From: CAZUGA01 sp964619885
GTDB taxonomy: Bacteria; Pseudomonadota; Gammaproteobacteria; Methylococcales; UBA1147
Length of the DNA stretch: 30,391 nucleotides
Assembly: GCA_964619885.1 (NCBI GenBank)
Contig: CAZUGA010000049.1
Location: 1 to 30,391 of the forward strand
Direction: 5' to 3'
The notes under the pieces were generated by a model that ran no database searches, was not told where the DNA came from, and saw only the letters and a program-made list of their open reading frames with translations. This document shows, one piece after another, positions 23,784 to 30,391 of this stretch (positions within the stretch are counted from its first letter, which is position 1; each line of letters starts with the position of its first letter). The position numbers and the translations under genes were made by a program.

Positions 23784-25019
23784 TCAATATTTATCGGCTT
23801 CAGGCGGTCCAGATACCGCGCTCGGCAAACTTGCGATCCCCGGTATCCCCCAGTTGTCGACCCAACCACGCAATTTATTCTTGCGATTTTTCAACTGCTT
23901 TTCAACAAATGACCGTGTCACCCCAGATGCTGTAATCGTACAAAGTGGCACATCTAGCGCTACAGTGCTCTCCGGCCATGGTCGATCTTTAATCCAATTT
24001 GGCCAACCCGGTCGATTCGGGACAACACAGACCCTATGCGAATACACAGTTTCCATCGCTCTAACGCATTTTGGCATCACGACTTCGTCTAGCGGTTGTC
24101 CATCTGCCGCTCGAACATGCGCGTTTAACAAACCTTGAGGATAATCTAAATCATACAATGCAAGGCTGGCACTGGGTCTTGGATTAATCTCCAATACCTT
24201 GCAATACCCGTCTTCAAGTATGAAATCGATGCTGCCTAAACCTTTAAGTGGCGCCGATTTTATCAGCTTTTCCAAGTGATCGGCGACCTGTTCTTTTTGT
24301 GCATCGGTCAGAACGGTGACATTCATTATCCCGGACAAACAAAATGCATGCTTTCCTAGCTGCCGAGTCCATTGGGTATTAAAGCCAATAATTCGGAACT
24401 CTACGCCATTGGCCAGGAACAATGCTGACAAAGAATGGCCGTAAATTTGTCGTTGAAAATAACCATCTGATCGAATTTTTTCAACATTCTCTGCCGGATA
24501 TATGCCTTTCCCGCCTTCGGAACGGGGGCATTTAAGCAACCAACCCGAAGTGCTGGCGGGTTTTTTAATACATGTTTCCGGGTGGGGTATATCCAGTGAA
24601 GCCAATAGCCGAAAAAATTTTTTCGGTGAATTAATGATCCCCAACGTATCCGGAGTATTACCGATGACATCCGTATATTCCCTGATACATTCTATGATAT
24701 CCGGATGACCGTCGACCCCACCTCCATAGATAAGTTTGGGTTTGGGTGTATCCTTACATACTTGTTTAATGGCCGCTAACAAAGCAGTTTTGCAGAATCC
24801 TAGATCGGTCGCTGTGACTTTAATACTATCACCGAGCATTTGAACATCGGAATCGGCAAATAGATCGATAGAAACGGGATACCACCCTCCTCTGACTGCT
24901 GATTCTGCGAGAATACGCGCGGACAGAGCAAGCAACAAAATTGGTGTACTTTTTTGCTTTAGCCTAGATTTCTCCGCACCATGTTTCTGCGGAAATATGG
25001 CAAACTGACCGTTGTACAA
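23784..25019 (-). CDS. ATP-grasp protein (Orf17-like)
   Basis: This is a 411-residue ATP-grasp-fold protein with the Rossmann-like start PILLLALSARILAESAVRGGW, an ATP-binding WLLKCPRSEGGKGIYPAEN segment and the metal-binding VLEINPRPSASLALYDLD. Homologues called Orf17 accompany mch and fae in methylotrophs and are required for H4MPT/methylofuran-dependent growth, but the joined substrates are not known. The open frame starts at a TTG directly after the TGA of the RFAP synthase gene (TGATTG), so translational coupling is likely. A start nearer to LLLALSAR is possible, since the first 27 residues are not typical. The C-terminal region (residues 290-411) has no motif I recognise. Confidence 0.83.
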   Translation of the reverse strand: MYNGQFAIFPQKHGAEKSRLKQKSTPILLLALSARILAESAVRGGWYPVSIDLFADSDVQMLGDSIKVTATDLGFCKTALLAAIKQVCKDTPKPKLIYGGGVDGHPDIIECIREYTDVIGNTPDTLGIINSPKKFFRLLASLDIPHPETCIKKPASTSGWLLKCPRSEGGKGIYPAENVEKIRSDGYFQRQIYGHSLSALFLANGVEFRIIGFNTQWTRQLGKHAFCLSGIMNVTVLTDAQKEQVADHLEKLIKSAPLKGLGSIDFILEDGYCKVLEINPRPSASLALYDLDYPQGLLNAHVRAADGQPLDEVVMPKCVRAMETVYSHRVCVVPNRPGWPNWIKDRPWPESTVALDVPLCTITASGVTRSFVEKQLKNRKNKLRGWVDNWGIPGIASLPSAVSGPPEADKY

Positions 25020-26027
25020 TCAATTGGCCGCGTTTAGATTGACAGGTTGCGAATTTTCCTTATCAACATCAATTCCCCCACCACCATTCCGGGCACTGAC
25101 CAACTGGAAATTCAAGAATGAATTGCTACTGAATTCGTTTGTAACTTGATTCAACAACTGTTGAGCTTCCATTTTTCCTTCAACGATACAAAAGCCTGTA
25201 GGGCCCCAGGAACTTTGCCCCAATCCTACGGCACCTTGCTGCCCCATCCACTGGATTGATTTCTCAACCTCTTTGCTCATGAACCTACCGCCTTGTGCTG
25301 GAGAAAAATAGTCTCCTACGGCTTGCTGAACCAACGTAATAACCGTCCCAAATTCCTGTAAATTTTGCTCTGCAATTGCAGGCAAACCTTGCATCAGTAT
25401 TCTATGACAAATTTCAGCGGCTTTTTCCTGTGGAAAGGCCGGTAAAGTATGAAAAGCATCAACTTCCAATTTACCATTCAAGCCTTTTTCCCGATTGTCG
25501 AACGCTAGAATAAAATACCAATTGGTTGGAAATTCCATTCTTGAAACTACTGGAGGGGTGCGGGTTAATTCAGCGCGTCCACCATCTACAACAAATCCGC
25601 CCTGCTCAAAGGCGCCTATGCCTATACCCGAACGAGCCCCTCGTTCGGTCAACACAGCAATATCGCGTAAAGATATATCGCGATTATAGAGTCTGCTAAC
25701 CGCCATTCCGATGGCCAATGACATTTGCGTTCCCGAACCTAAGCCTATGTGATCAGGAATCGCTTGTTTGACATCGACAAATACTTGTTCCGGTAATTCT
25801 AATATTGTGCAGATCTCCCGGACTTTTCTAATCGCACGATCGGACTGTGGGCCTTGCCCCCCTAGTTGGTCTGCAGGATAGATAGTTAACCGTGTCGCAA
25901 TTTGCTTCAGCGCAACTCCAATGCTCCCGAAGTGACGCCCATAATTGGCATTCGGATCCAAGAATCCCATATGTAAACGGGCTGGAGCAACAACGGTTAC
26001 ACTATTATTTTTAGTCAATGATTTCAC
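25020..26027 (-). CDS. Beta-ribofuranosylaminobenzene 5'-phosphate synthase (RFAP synthase)
   Basis: This 335-residue GHMP-kinase-fold protein has VVAPARLHMGFLDPN at the start and IPDHIGLGSGTQMSLAIGMA as the glycine-rich loop, with the ERGARSGIGIGAFEQGGFVVDGG and GQSSWGPTGFCIV motifs typical of RFAP synthase. It condenses p-aminobenzoate with PRPP with decarboxylation, the first committed step of the aromatic part of H4MPT synthesis. It is the Orf4 gene of methylotroph islands. The start is a GTG at 26027 with a weak upstream site; TTG at residue 4 is also possible. It is 68 bases after the HAD gene and is joined head-to-tail with the Orf17-like gene. The pabB gene nearby supplies the substrate. 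Confidence 0.93.
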   Translation of the reverse strand: MKSLTKNNSVTVVAPARLHMGFLDPNANYGRHFGSIGVALKQIATRLTIYPADQLGGQGPQSDRAIRKVREICTILELPEQVFVDVKQAIPDHIGLGSGTQMSLAIGMAVSRLYNRDISLRDIAVLTERGARSGIGIGAFEQGGFVVDGGRAELTRTPPVVSRMEFPTNWYFILAFDNREKGLNGKLEVDAFHTLPAFPQEKAAEICHRILMQGLPAIAEQNLQEFGTVITLVQQAVGDYFSPAQGGRFMSKEVEKSIQWMGQQGAVGLGQSSWGPTGFCIVEGKMEAQQLLNQVTNEFSSNSFLNFQLVSARNGGGGIDVDKENSQPVNLNAAN

Positions 26028-26095
26028 ACTAGATAAACCAACCGGCCTGATTATACAGCATCTGTCTCGACTCTGTAGCGCTCTGCTACAGAATA

Positions 26096-26836
26096 TCAGA
26101 GCGATTGAGTCTTATCCGCGCAGCCAGAATAATGCTTTCGAATCAACAGCGTCAGATCCAGCAAGGAGCTTAATTCCGCGTAGGCAAGACTCCGAATATT
26201 AACGTCGATAGAGCAAACATCGGGGATCAAAATAGGGATTGTGCCAGCACGAATTGCTGCAGATAATCCGGTTTCCGAATCTTCAACAACCAAGCAGTTA
26301 GCAGGACTGACATCTAGAGCTTTTGCCATCGCTAGATAAATGTCAGGCGCAGGTTTGGCTTGTACGACATCATCCTTGGTCATTAACATCCCAAAAACAC
26401 CGCTAAAACCCGCGTATTCCATACATTTTTGCATACTCGCTTTGCTACTGTTGGTCGCCAAGCCAAACGGGATTGTCAGCTCCTGCAAAGTTCGTAGCAG
26501 ATCATCTATCCCGGGTTTTTTATGAATTCCGTCAGATTTGGCGTTATCGTGCCATATTTCCGCGCTGAGTCGTTCAAACGCCTCTATCGGAAATTCCTTA
26601 CCAAATAATTCAAGCACCGATGTTTCAATGGCAGCAAAGGACTTCCCGGCATAAGCAAGGCAAATTTCCTCATTCAATGGATACCCCAAGTTATTCGCTG
26701 CTTTTATCCACGCCGCCCGGTAGGTTGGTTCGGTATCCAGAATTACCCCGTCGATATCCAAAATCACCGCCGAAAAAGGTGGTAATCCAGGCGGCTTAGA
26801 TAATTCTGACGCTATCCATTCGGAGTTCAAATGCAT
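26096..26836 (-). CDS. HAD-superfamily phosphatase/phosphomutase-like hydrolase
   Basis: The 246-residue protein has the HAD motif I as DIDGVILDTEPTY (nucleophile and acid aspartates), a cap domain, motif II GLATNSSKASM, the lysine of motif III in QAKPAPDIYLAMAKAL, and motif IV VVEDSETGLSAA. This is the subfamily I layout of beta-phosphoglucomutase and phosphoglycolate phosphatase. The substrate cannot be read from sequence. It overlaps the nucleotidyltransferase gene upstream by 10 bases and precedes RFAP synthase, so a phosphatase step in C1 cofactor synthesis is a reasonable guess. Autonomous metabolite repair is an alternative. Confidence 0.85.
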   Translation of the reverse strand: MHLNSEWIASELSKPPGLPPFSAVILDIDGVILDTEPTYRAAWIKAANNLGYPLNEEICLAYAGKSFAAIETSVLELFGKEFPIEAFERLSAEIWHDNAKSDGIHKKPGIDDLLRTLQELTIPFGLATNSSKASMQKCMEYAGFSGVFGMLMTKDDVVQAKPAPDIYLAMAKALDVSPANCLVVEDSETGLSAAIRAGTIPILIPDVCSIDVNIRSLAYAELSSLLDLTLLIRKHYSGCADKTQSL

Positions 26837-27765
26837 GCGCCTTTTACCCTGAGAAATTCTCCACAGGCTTCGCGGCTGGACCCAATAACGAGACGCCGAG
26901 TACCATCCGGTGACTGTTCCAACAAACCATTAGCTTCAACCCGTTCACCCTTTTTAGCTTGGCCGGAATAGGTTGGTGTAAAGCTGACAATTTCACCGAT
27001 GTTTTTGTGACTTATGCCGTATACCGCTGGGTGATCGAATGAGAACCGATCTTCCAGGATTTCCGCTTCCAGTCTTTTTGTTCCCAATTTCCTGCCTGCG
27101 CTGGCATGGTCAATGGATTTTTCTACAACCAGACTCAAATCGACTTTGATTCCACCCAGCGCAAATTTGTTTAGTTTGCGCCGTTCATGCCAAATATATT
27201 CTCTATAACTTAAAGCGCATCCTCGTTTTTCGTAGGCTTCTCGCCATAGGTCTTCATTTAGGGATTCGATACGGCCCGATTCAAGCATACGACCCAATGC
27301 CCGCCTGGTTTCAAAAAAACTTTCGCGCCCATATACAACCAAATCAATATCAGCGCCAGCGCTTTGAGCTCCTATCAATATAGAACCGGTTATTCCGTAG
27401 GTATTAATATCTAAGCCGGCCTCATTCAATTGCTCTAGCAATACCAATAACTGGGTTTCAACAACGTCGTGCATTGGTTGCTGCCTTATCCGCAAAAGAC
27501 CCTCTCGCGGTCGGTAATGCTTCGAAACTCTATCTTGATGCACCCCATGTAGATGGGTATCTCGCAATGAAGAATAATACAAATACAGAGGGAATTTATC
27601 GGCCAGAAGCTTATTAGCTTCATCGGTATTACATTTGATCAAGCCCGTTGAGGACCTAACATAGCGTAAAAAGCAAAGAATTGTGCCCTGTTCCAAACCA
27701 CTGGCAACGACTGCGAAAATTAAACCCTCAGATGTTTCTACATATTCACGTGGATGAATCTGCAT
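26827..27765 (-). CDS. Nucleotidyltransferase-fold protein (COG2413-like)
   Basis: This 312-residue protein has the pol-beta-type active-site motif ITGSILIGAQSAGADIDLVVYG, in which the GS and the D-x-D pair are intact, in the middle of the chain (about residues 125-146). An N-terminal domain (residues 1-90) with a YVRSSTGLIKC segment and a C-terminal domain (200-312) surround it; I do not recognise a named family with certainty. Similar predicted nucleotidyltransferases of archaeal type occur in methanogens and H4MPT islands. Expected chemistry is transfer of a nucleotide to a hydroxyl or phosphate, but the substrate is unknown. The ATG lies 14 bases after the flavin reductase stop, and the gene overlaps the HAD gene by 10 bases. 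Confidence 0.7.
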   Translation of the reverse strand: MQIHPREYVETSEGLIFAVVASGLEQGTILCFLRYVRSSTGLIKCNTDEANKLLADKFPLYLYYSSLRDTHLHGVHQDRVSKHYRPREGLLRIRQQPMHDVVETQLLVLLEQLNEAGLDINTYGITGSILIGAQSAGADIDLVVYGRESFFETRRALGRMLESGRIESLNEDLWREAYEKRGCALSYREYIWHERRKLNKFALGGIKVDLSLVVEKSIDHASAGRKLGTKRLEAEILEDRFSFDHPAVYGISHKNIGEIVSFTPTYSGQAKKGERVEANGLLEQSPDGTRRLVIGSSREACGEFLRVKGACI

Positions 27766-27779
27766 TTAGAATGTGATTT

Positions 27780-28277
27780 TCAACTGAATGAGCCAGGGAA
27801 CAATTGACTCGCCCCGTCCATGTTACCGGTATCGGCATAAGTCATTGGTATAGCATTGGGATCTAGCAACTCGCCATTGACCACTCTGCCCAAAACCAGC
27901 TTATGATCTCCGGCATCGGTTTCATGGTCCAATTCGCATTCGAAAAATGCCAGGGCATCGGTCAACACCGGCGCATGGGTCCTATGCGTATCCCAACTCA
28001 CCGCAGATAGTTTCTTGCTTGATGCGCGGCTCGCGAAATGAGCTGCAAGTTCAAGCTGGTCTTTGGCCAATACACTTACAGCAAAAACGCCAGAATTTTT
28101 GAGTAAGCGATACGACGAATGACTGGGGTTAATGCTTAATGCGAGCATCATTGGACTGAACGAAACTTGCATAAGCCACGATGCGGTAAATGCATTATTG
28201 GCCTGACCGTCGTGGACGCCCACAATGTAGATACCCTGTGTGATTGATTTAAACAAATTAGAGATTTCGTCAGTCAT
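27780..28277 (-). CDS. Flavin reductase-like FMN-binding protein
   Basis: The 165-residue protein matches the flavin reductase-like split-barrel domain: GIYIVGVHDGQANNAFTASWLMQVSFSPMMLALSINPSHSSY at the N-terminus, GVFAVSVLAKDQLELAAHFAS in the middle, and an H-K-L-V-L-G-R-V strand near the C-terminus. Such proteins bind FMN and transfer electrons from NAD(P)H to flavin or to other acceptors. It overlaps the end of the 5-formyl-THF cyclo-ligase gene by 8 bases. In this operon a role as a reductase in H4MPT synthesis, such as reducing dihydromethanopterin, is conceivable but not shown; a simple flavin reductase is equally possible. Confidence 0.8.
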   Translation of the reverse strand: MTDEISNLFKSITQGIYIVGVHDGQANNAFTASWLMQVSFSPMMLALSINPSHSSYRLLKNSGVFAVSVLAKDQLELAAHFASRASSKKLSAVSWDTHRTHAPVLTDALAFFECELDHETDAGDHKLVLGRVVNGELLDPNAIPMTYADTGNMDGASQLFPGSFS

Positions 28278-28950
28278 GGTTGGTTCCTCGACCTATGTGT
28301 CGCCCCGCACATCGATAAAGCGATTGTTCTGTCAGTATTCCATCAAGATAAACATCGTGGGCTTGCATCGGGATTGTTTCAAACATCTGGCATTCATAAC
28401 CCACTCCGATCAATACGGTATCGTCAGGCACCAGGCCCAAAAGTTTATCGTAATATCCTTGGCCGTTGCCCAACCGTCCACCAGATCGGTCAAATGCGAC
28501 GCCCGGTACCATTATTAAATCTAGTGTTCGAGCTGAAATTTCCTTGCCTGCTTCACCCCATCTCTGCTTCGGCGGTTCAAGTATATTCCATGTCCCTGCG
28601 ACCAATTCGTCAAATGATTCCAACCACCAAAGCCCAAGTACAGGGCTATCATTTTCATCCACCGTGCAATAAGGAATTACGATACGTTTATCAGATCCGA
28701 GTATACTCGCGACATAATCCTTGGTGCGAACTTCGCTGCGGCAATCCAAATAACACATAATTGTGGTAGCAGCCTGATATTCCGGCAGATTTGTAATCGA
28801 TTCGCAGATTTTTCGGCTCAACGCCGGTTTGTCAGATTGTTTGGCTCGCTCATCGTACGCACGTCGGCGCAACACGTCTTTATCCAATATTCGGTCAGAC
28901 ACGATTTTTACCACGTTATTCCAATAATTTTTCGGGTACCGAGCAAACAC
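28270..28950 (-). CDS. 5-formyltetrahydrofolate cyclo-ligase
   Basis: This 226-residue protein carries the cyclo-ligase signature: RRRAYDERAKQSDKPALSRKI near the N-terminus, IMVPGVAFDRSGGRLGNGQGYYDKLL as the diagnostic C-terminal motif, and VLIGVGYECQ. It converts 5-formyl-THF to 5,10-methenyl-THF using ATP, returning a storage form to the folate C1 pool. The GTG start at 28950 directly follows the isocitrate dehydrogenase TGA; the first 16 residues are unusual, and GTG at 28902 gives a more typical N-terminus (VSDRILDKDVLRR). It overlaps the flavin reductase gene by 8 bases. It links the H4MPT operon to folate C1 metabolism. Confidence 0.9.
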   Translation of the reverse strand: MFARYPKNYWNNVVKIVSDRILDKDVLRRRAYDERAKQSDKPALSRKICESITNLPEYQAATTIMCYLDCRSEVRTKDYVASILGSDKRIVIPYCTVDENDSPVLGLWWLESFDELVAGTWNILEPPKQRWGEAGKEISARTLDLIMVPGVAFDRSGGRLGNGQGYYDKLLGLVPDDTVLIGVGYECQMFETIPMQAHDVYLDGILTEQSLYRCAGRHIGRGTNHD

Positions 28951-29961
28951 TCAGCCCATTTTGGCGATAATCGCATCGGCCATCTTATCGGTTCCCACAC
29001 TGGTTGTATTGTTCAAGTCCGGTGTCACATGTATACCTTCTTCTATTACGGCTTTGACTGCGGTATCGATCCGATCAGCGGCATCGGCCTCCCCCAAATG
29101 CTGCAGCATCATGACACCGGCCATAATTACCGCTGTTGGATTGGCAATATTCTTACCCGCAATGTCCGGTGCACTGCCGTGTACCGCCTCGAAAAGCGCA
29201 GTATCGAATCCAATATTTGCACCCGGTATCAATCCCAAACCACCGACTAAACCGGCGGTTAGATCCGACAGGATATCGCCAAACATATTGGTGGTGACGA
29301 TAGTATCAAACTGATGAGGATCCATGACCAAATGCATGCAGGTCGCGTCAATGATTTTCTCTTCGTATTCTATTTCCGGATAATTTTTCGAAATTTCACG
29401 CGCCACGTCGAGAAACAATCCTTGGCTAAATTTCAGAATGTTTGCCTTGTGCGCTACGGTCAATTTTTTACGTCCGTTCTTTTTGGCATATTGAAACGCG
29501 AATTCAATAATACGCTCAGAACCTTCTTTGGTAACGATGGCGATACTTTCCGCGGTGTTCTTTTTAAAGCCGATGTAGTGCTCCAACCCGGCATACAAAC
29601 CCTCGGTATTTTCTCTAACTATAACGATATCGATATCCTTATAGCGGGAATGCGCGCCTTTCCAACTTTTCGCGGGTCGTACGTTGGCATAGAGATCATA
29701 TTCCTGGCGCAACGCCACATTGATGCTTCTAAAACCTTTACCCAGCTGGGTCGTCAATGGTCCCTTAAACACCACTTTGTTTCTCTCTATAGATTCCAGC
29801 GTTTCATCCGGCAACGGTGTTTGATACCTTTTATGCGCGGATAAGCCTGCTTCGGCTTCCTCCCATTCAATTTTTACTCCTGACGCGTCAATTACGCGCA
29901 CGGCTGCGTCCATTATTGCAGGGCCGATACCGTCCCCTTTGATCAAAGTAACCTTATGCAT
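28951..29961 (-). CDS. NAD-dependent isocitrate dehydrogenase (IDH/IPMDH family)
   Basis: This 336-residue beta-decarboxylating dehydrogenase begins HKVTLIKGDGIGP, with RSINVALRQEYDLYANVRP carrying the Ser-x-Asn and arginine arrangement that separates isocitrate from isopropylmalate dehydrogenases, and IVRENTEGLYAG. The cofactor loop reads HGSAPDIAGKNIANPTA; an acidic D-I pair in place of the K-Y of NADP-type enzymes points to NAD. It oxidises isocitrate to 2-oxoglutarate in the TCA cycle. The ATG has AGGA 8 bases upstream. It is the first gene of the long C1 operon and its stop is immediately followed by the next start, so C1 cofactor genes may be co-transcribed with it. Confidence 0.92.
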   Translation of the reverse strand: MHKVTLIKGDGIGPAIMDAAVRVIDASGVKIEWEEAEAGLSAHKRYQTPLPDETLESIERNKVVFKGPLTTQLGKGFRSINVALRQEYDLYANVRPAKSWKGAHSRYKDIDIVIVRENTEGLYAGLEHYIGFKKNTAESIAIVTKEGSERIIEFAFQYAKKNGRKKLTVAHKANILKFSQGLFLDVAREISKNYPEIEYEEKIIDATCMHLVMDPHQFDTIVTTNMFGDILSDLTAGLVGGLGLIPGANIGFDTALFEAVHGSAPDIAGKNIANPTAVIMAGVMMLQHLGEADAADRIDTAVKAVIEEGIHVTPDLNNTTSVGTDKMADAIIAKMG

Positions 29962-30391
29962 TCACAAGTTCCTATTCGAGTAAGCTGGGGTTTATCGCAC
30001 AGTTGACTGCATCAAGTAAAGTTACAAAACAAGCAGTAATAGCGTATCAGCAGGAGAAGACTATTTTCCCCACCCAGATCTCGCGTTAGAATATTGCTAA
30101 ATTGGATGAGACAGCCACATTTTAAAATCCGTATTCGGCAATATTGACAAACAGGACCACATCGAAAAAGCTTTAATCGGAAGAATTATTGGAGATTCTC
30201 AAAACCGCCATTTGAATGGCCTGTGTTAATCGGGTATTTTAGCCCTCAAATTGCAATTATCCGGTATTTTCGCTCACCAAAGATACTTGGCTGCGCCATT
30301 TTGAAAATTTGATTCGATATCTTGCAAAGTTTTATAAACAGAGCCTCTTGCAAAACACTCGGCTTTCAAGTGAGCGCAAATAAAAATAAGA
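29962..30391. other. Non-coding region upstream of the isocitrate dehydrogenase-led operon
   Basis: No coding region is supported in these 430 bases. The minus-strand direction must carry the promoter for the long operon. A weak candidate pair (TTTACT and GATAAA, 18 bases apart) lies about 50 bases before the ATG, and the TTGA-ctgca-TCAA repeat nearby could be a protein site. Near 30220-30280 two similar GGTATTTT stretches occur 35 bases or so apart. Nothing here is firm. Confidence 0.45.

Noticed and set aside
1..30391. Search for CRISPR arrays, insertion sequences, prophage and rRNA genes
   Set aside because: No regularly spaced repeats, transposase, integrase or phage-like proteins, or rRNA segments were found by reading the sequence and all translated frames.

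Overview
The window looks like a chromosomal segment of a methylotrophic or methanotrophic gammaproteobacterium. Its right half (about 15.3-30.0 kb) is a dense island for tetrahydromethanopterin (H4MPT)/methylofuran-linked C1 transfer, with fae, mch, beta-RFAP synthase and the usual partner ORFs. The left half has ordinary proteobacterial genes (hrpA, gltX, c-di-GMP enzymes). Base composition is moderate to AT-rich by eye, and many C1-island genes seem to start with TTG or GTG. The order or genus cannot be fixed from this sequence alone.

Left region (1-13.3 kb): hrpA (RNA helicase, -), a GGDEF protein (+), a TerB-family protein (-) and a second GGDEF protein (+). These are followed by a compact minus-strand cassette encoding a single-span membrane protein with an OmpA-type C-terminus, a Ras-like small GTPase and a hybrid histidine kinase with receiver and Hpt domains. 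An OmpR-type response regulator is divergent from this cassette. The OmpA-like protein has a cytoplasmic segment that resembles a Roadblock/longin fold and two internal BON-like repeats. The cassette therefore looks like a trans-envelope GTPase plus phosphorelay module, and it is the least conventional system in the window. A small IsdG-type haem monooxygenase homologue lies alone after it.

Middle (13.4-15.2 kb): gltX, then tRNA-Ala(GGC) and tRNA-Glu(TTC), all on the minus strand. The tRNAs have a clear sigma70 promoter and a strong intrinsic terminator.

Right region (15.3-30 kb): pabB and an MfnE-like kinase form one transcription unit. An MfnD-like ATP-grasp ligase and an MfnF-like protein form another, divergent from a HisA-like gene whose start lies only 9 nt away. 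Beyond fae, an almost gapless minus-strand run reads, in transcription order: NAD-type isocitrate dehydrogenase, 5-formyl-THF cyclo-ligase, flavin reductase-like protein, nucleotidyltransferase, HAD phosphatase, beta-RFAP synthase, ATP-grasp (Orf17-like), mch, ATP-grasp (Orf5-like), CitG-like (Orf7-like), fae.

Together these cover formaldehyde capture by H4MPT (Fae), methenyl-H4MPT hydrolysis (Mch), early H4MPT biosynthesis (pABA, RFAP) and probable methylofuran biosynthesis. The methylene-H4MPT dehydrogenase and the formyltransferase/hydrolase complex are not in this window. No insertion sequence, phage gene, CRISPR array or replication origin was seen.
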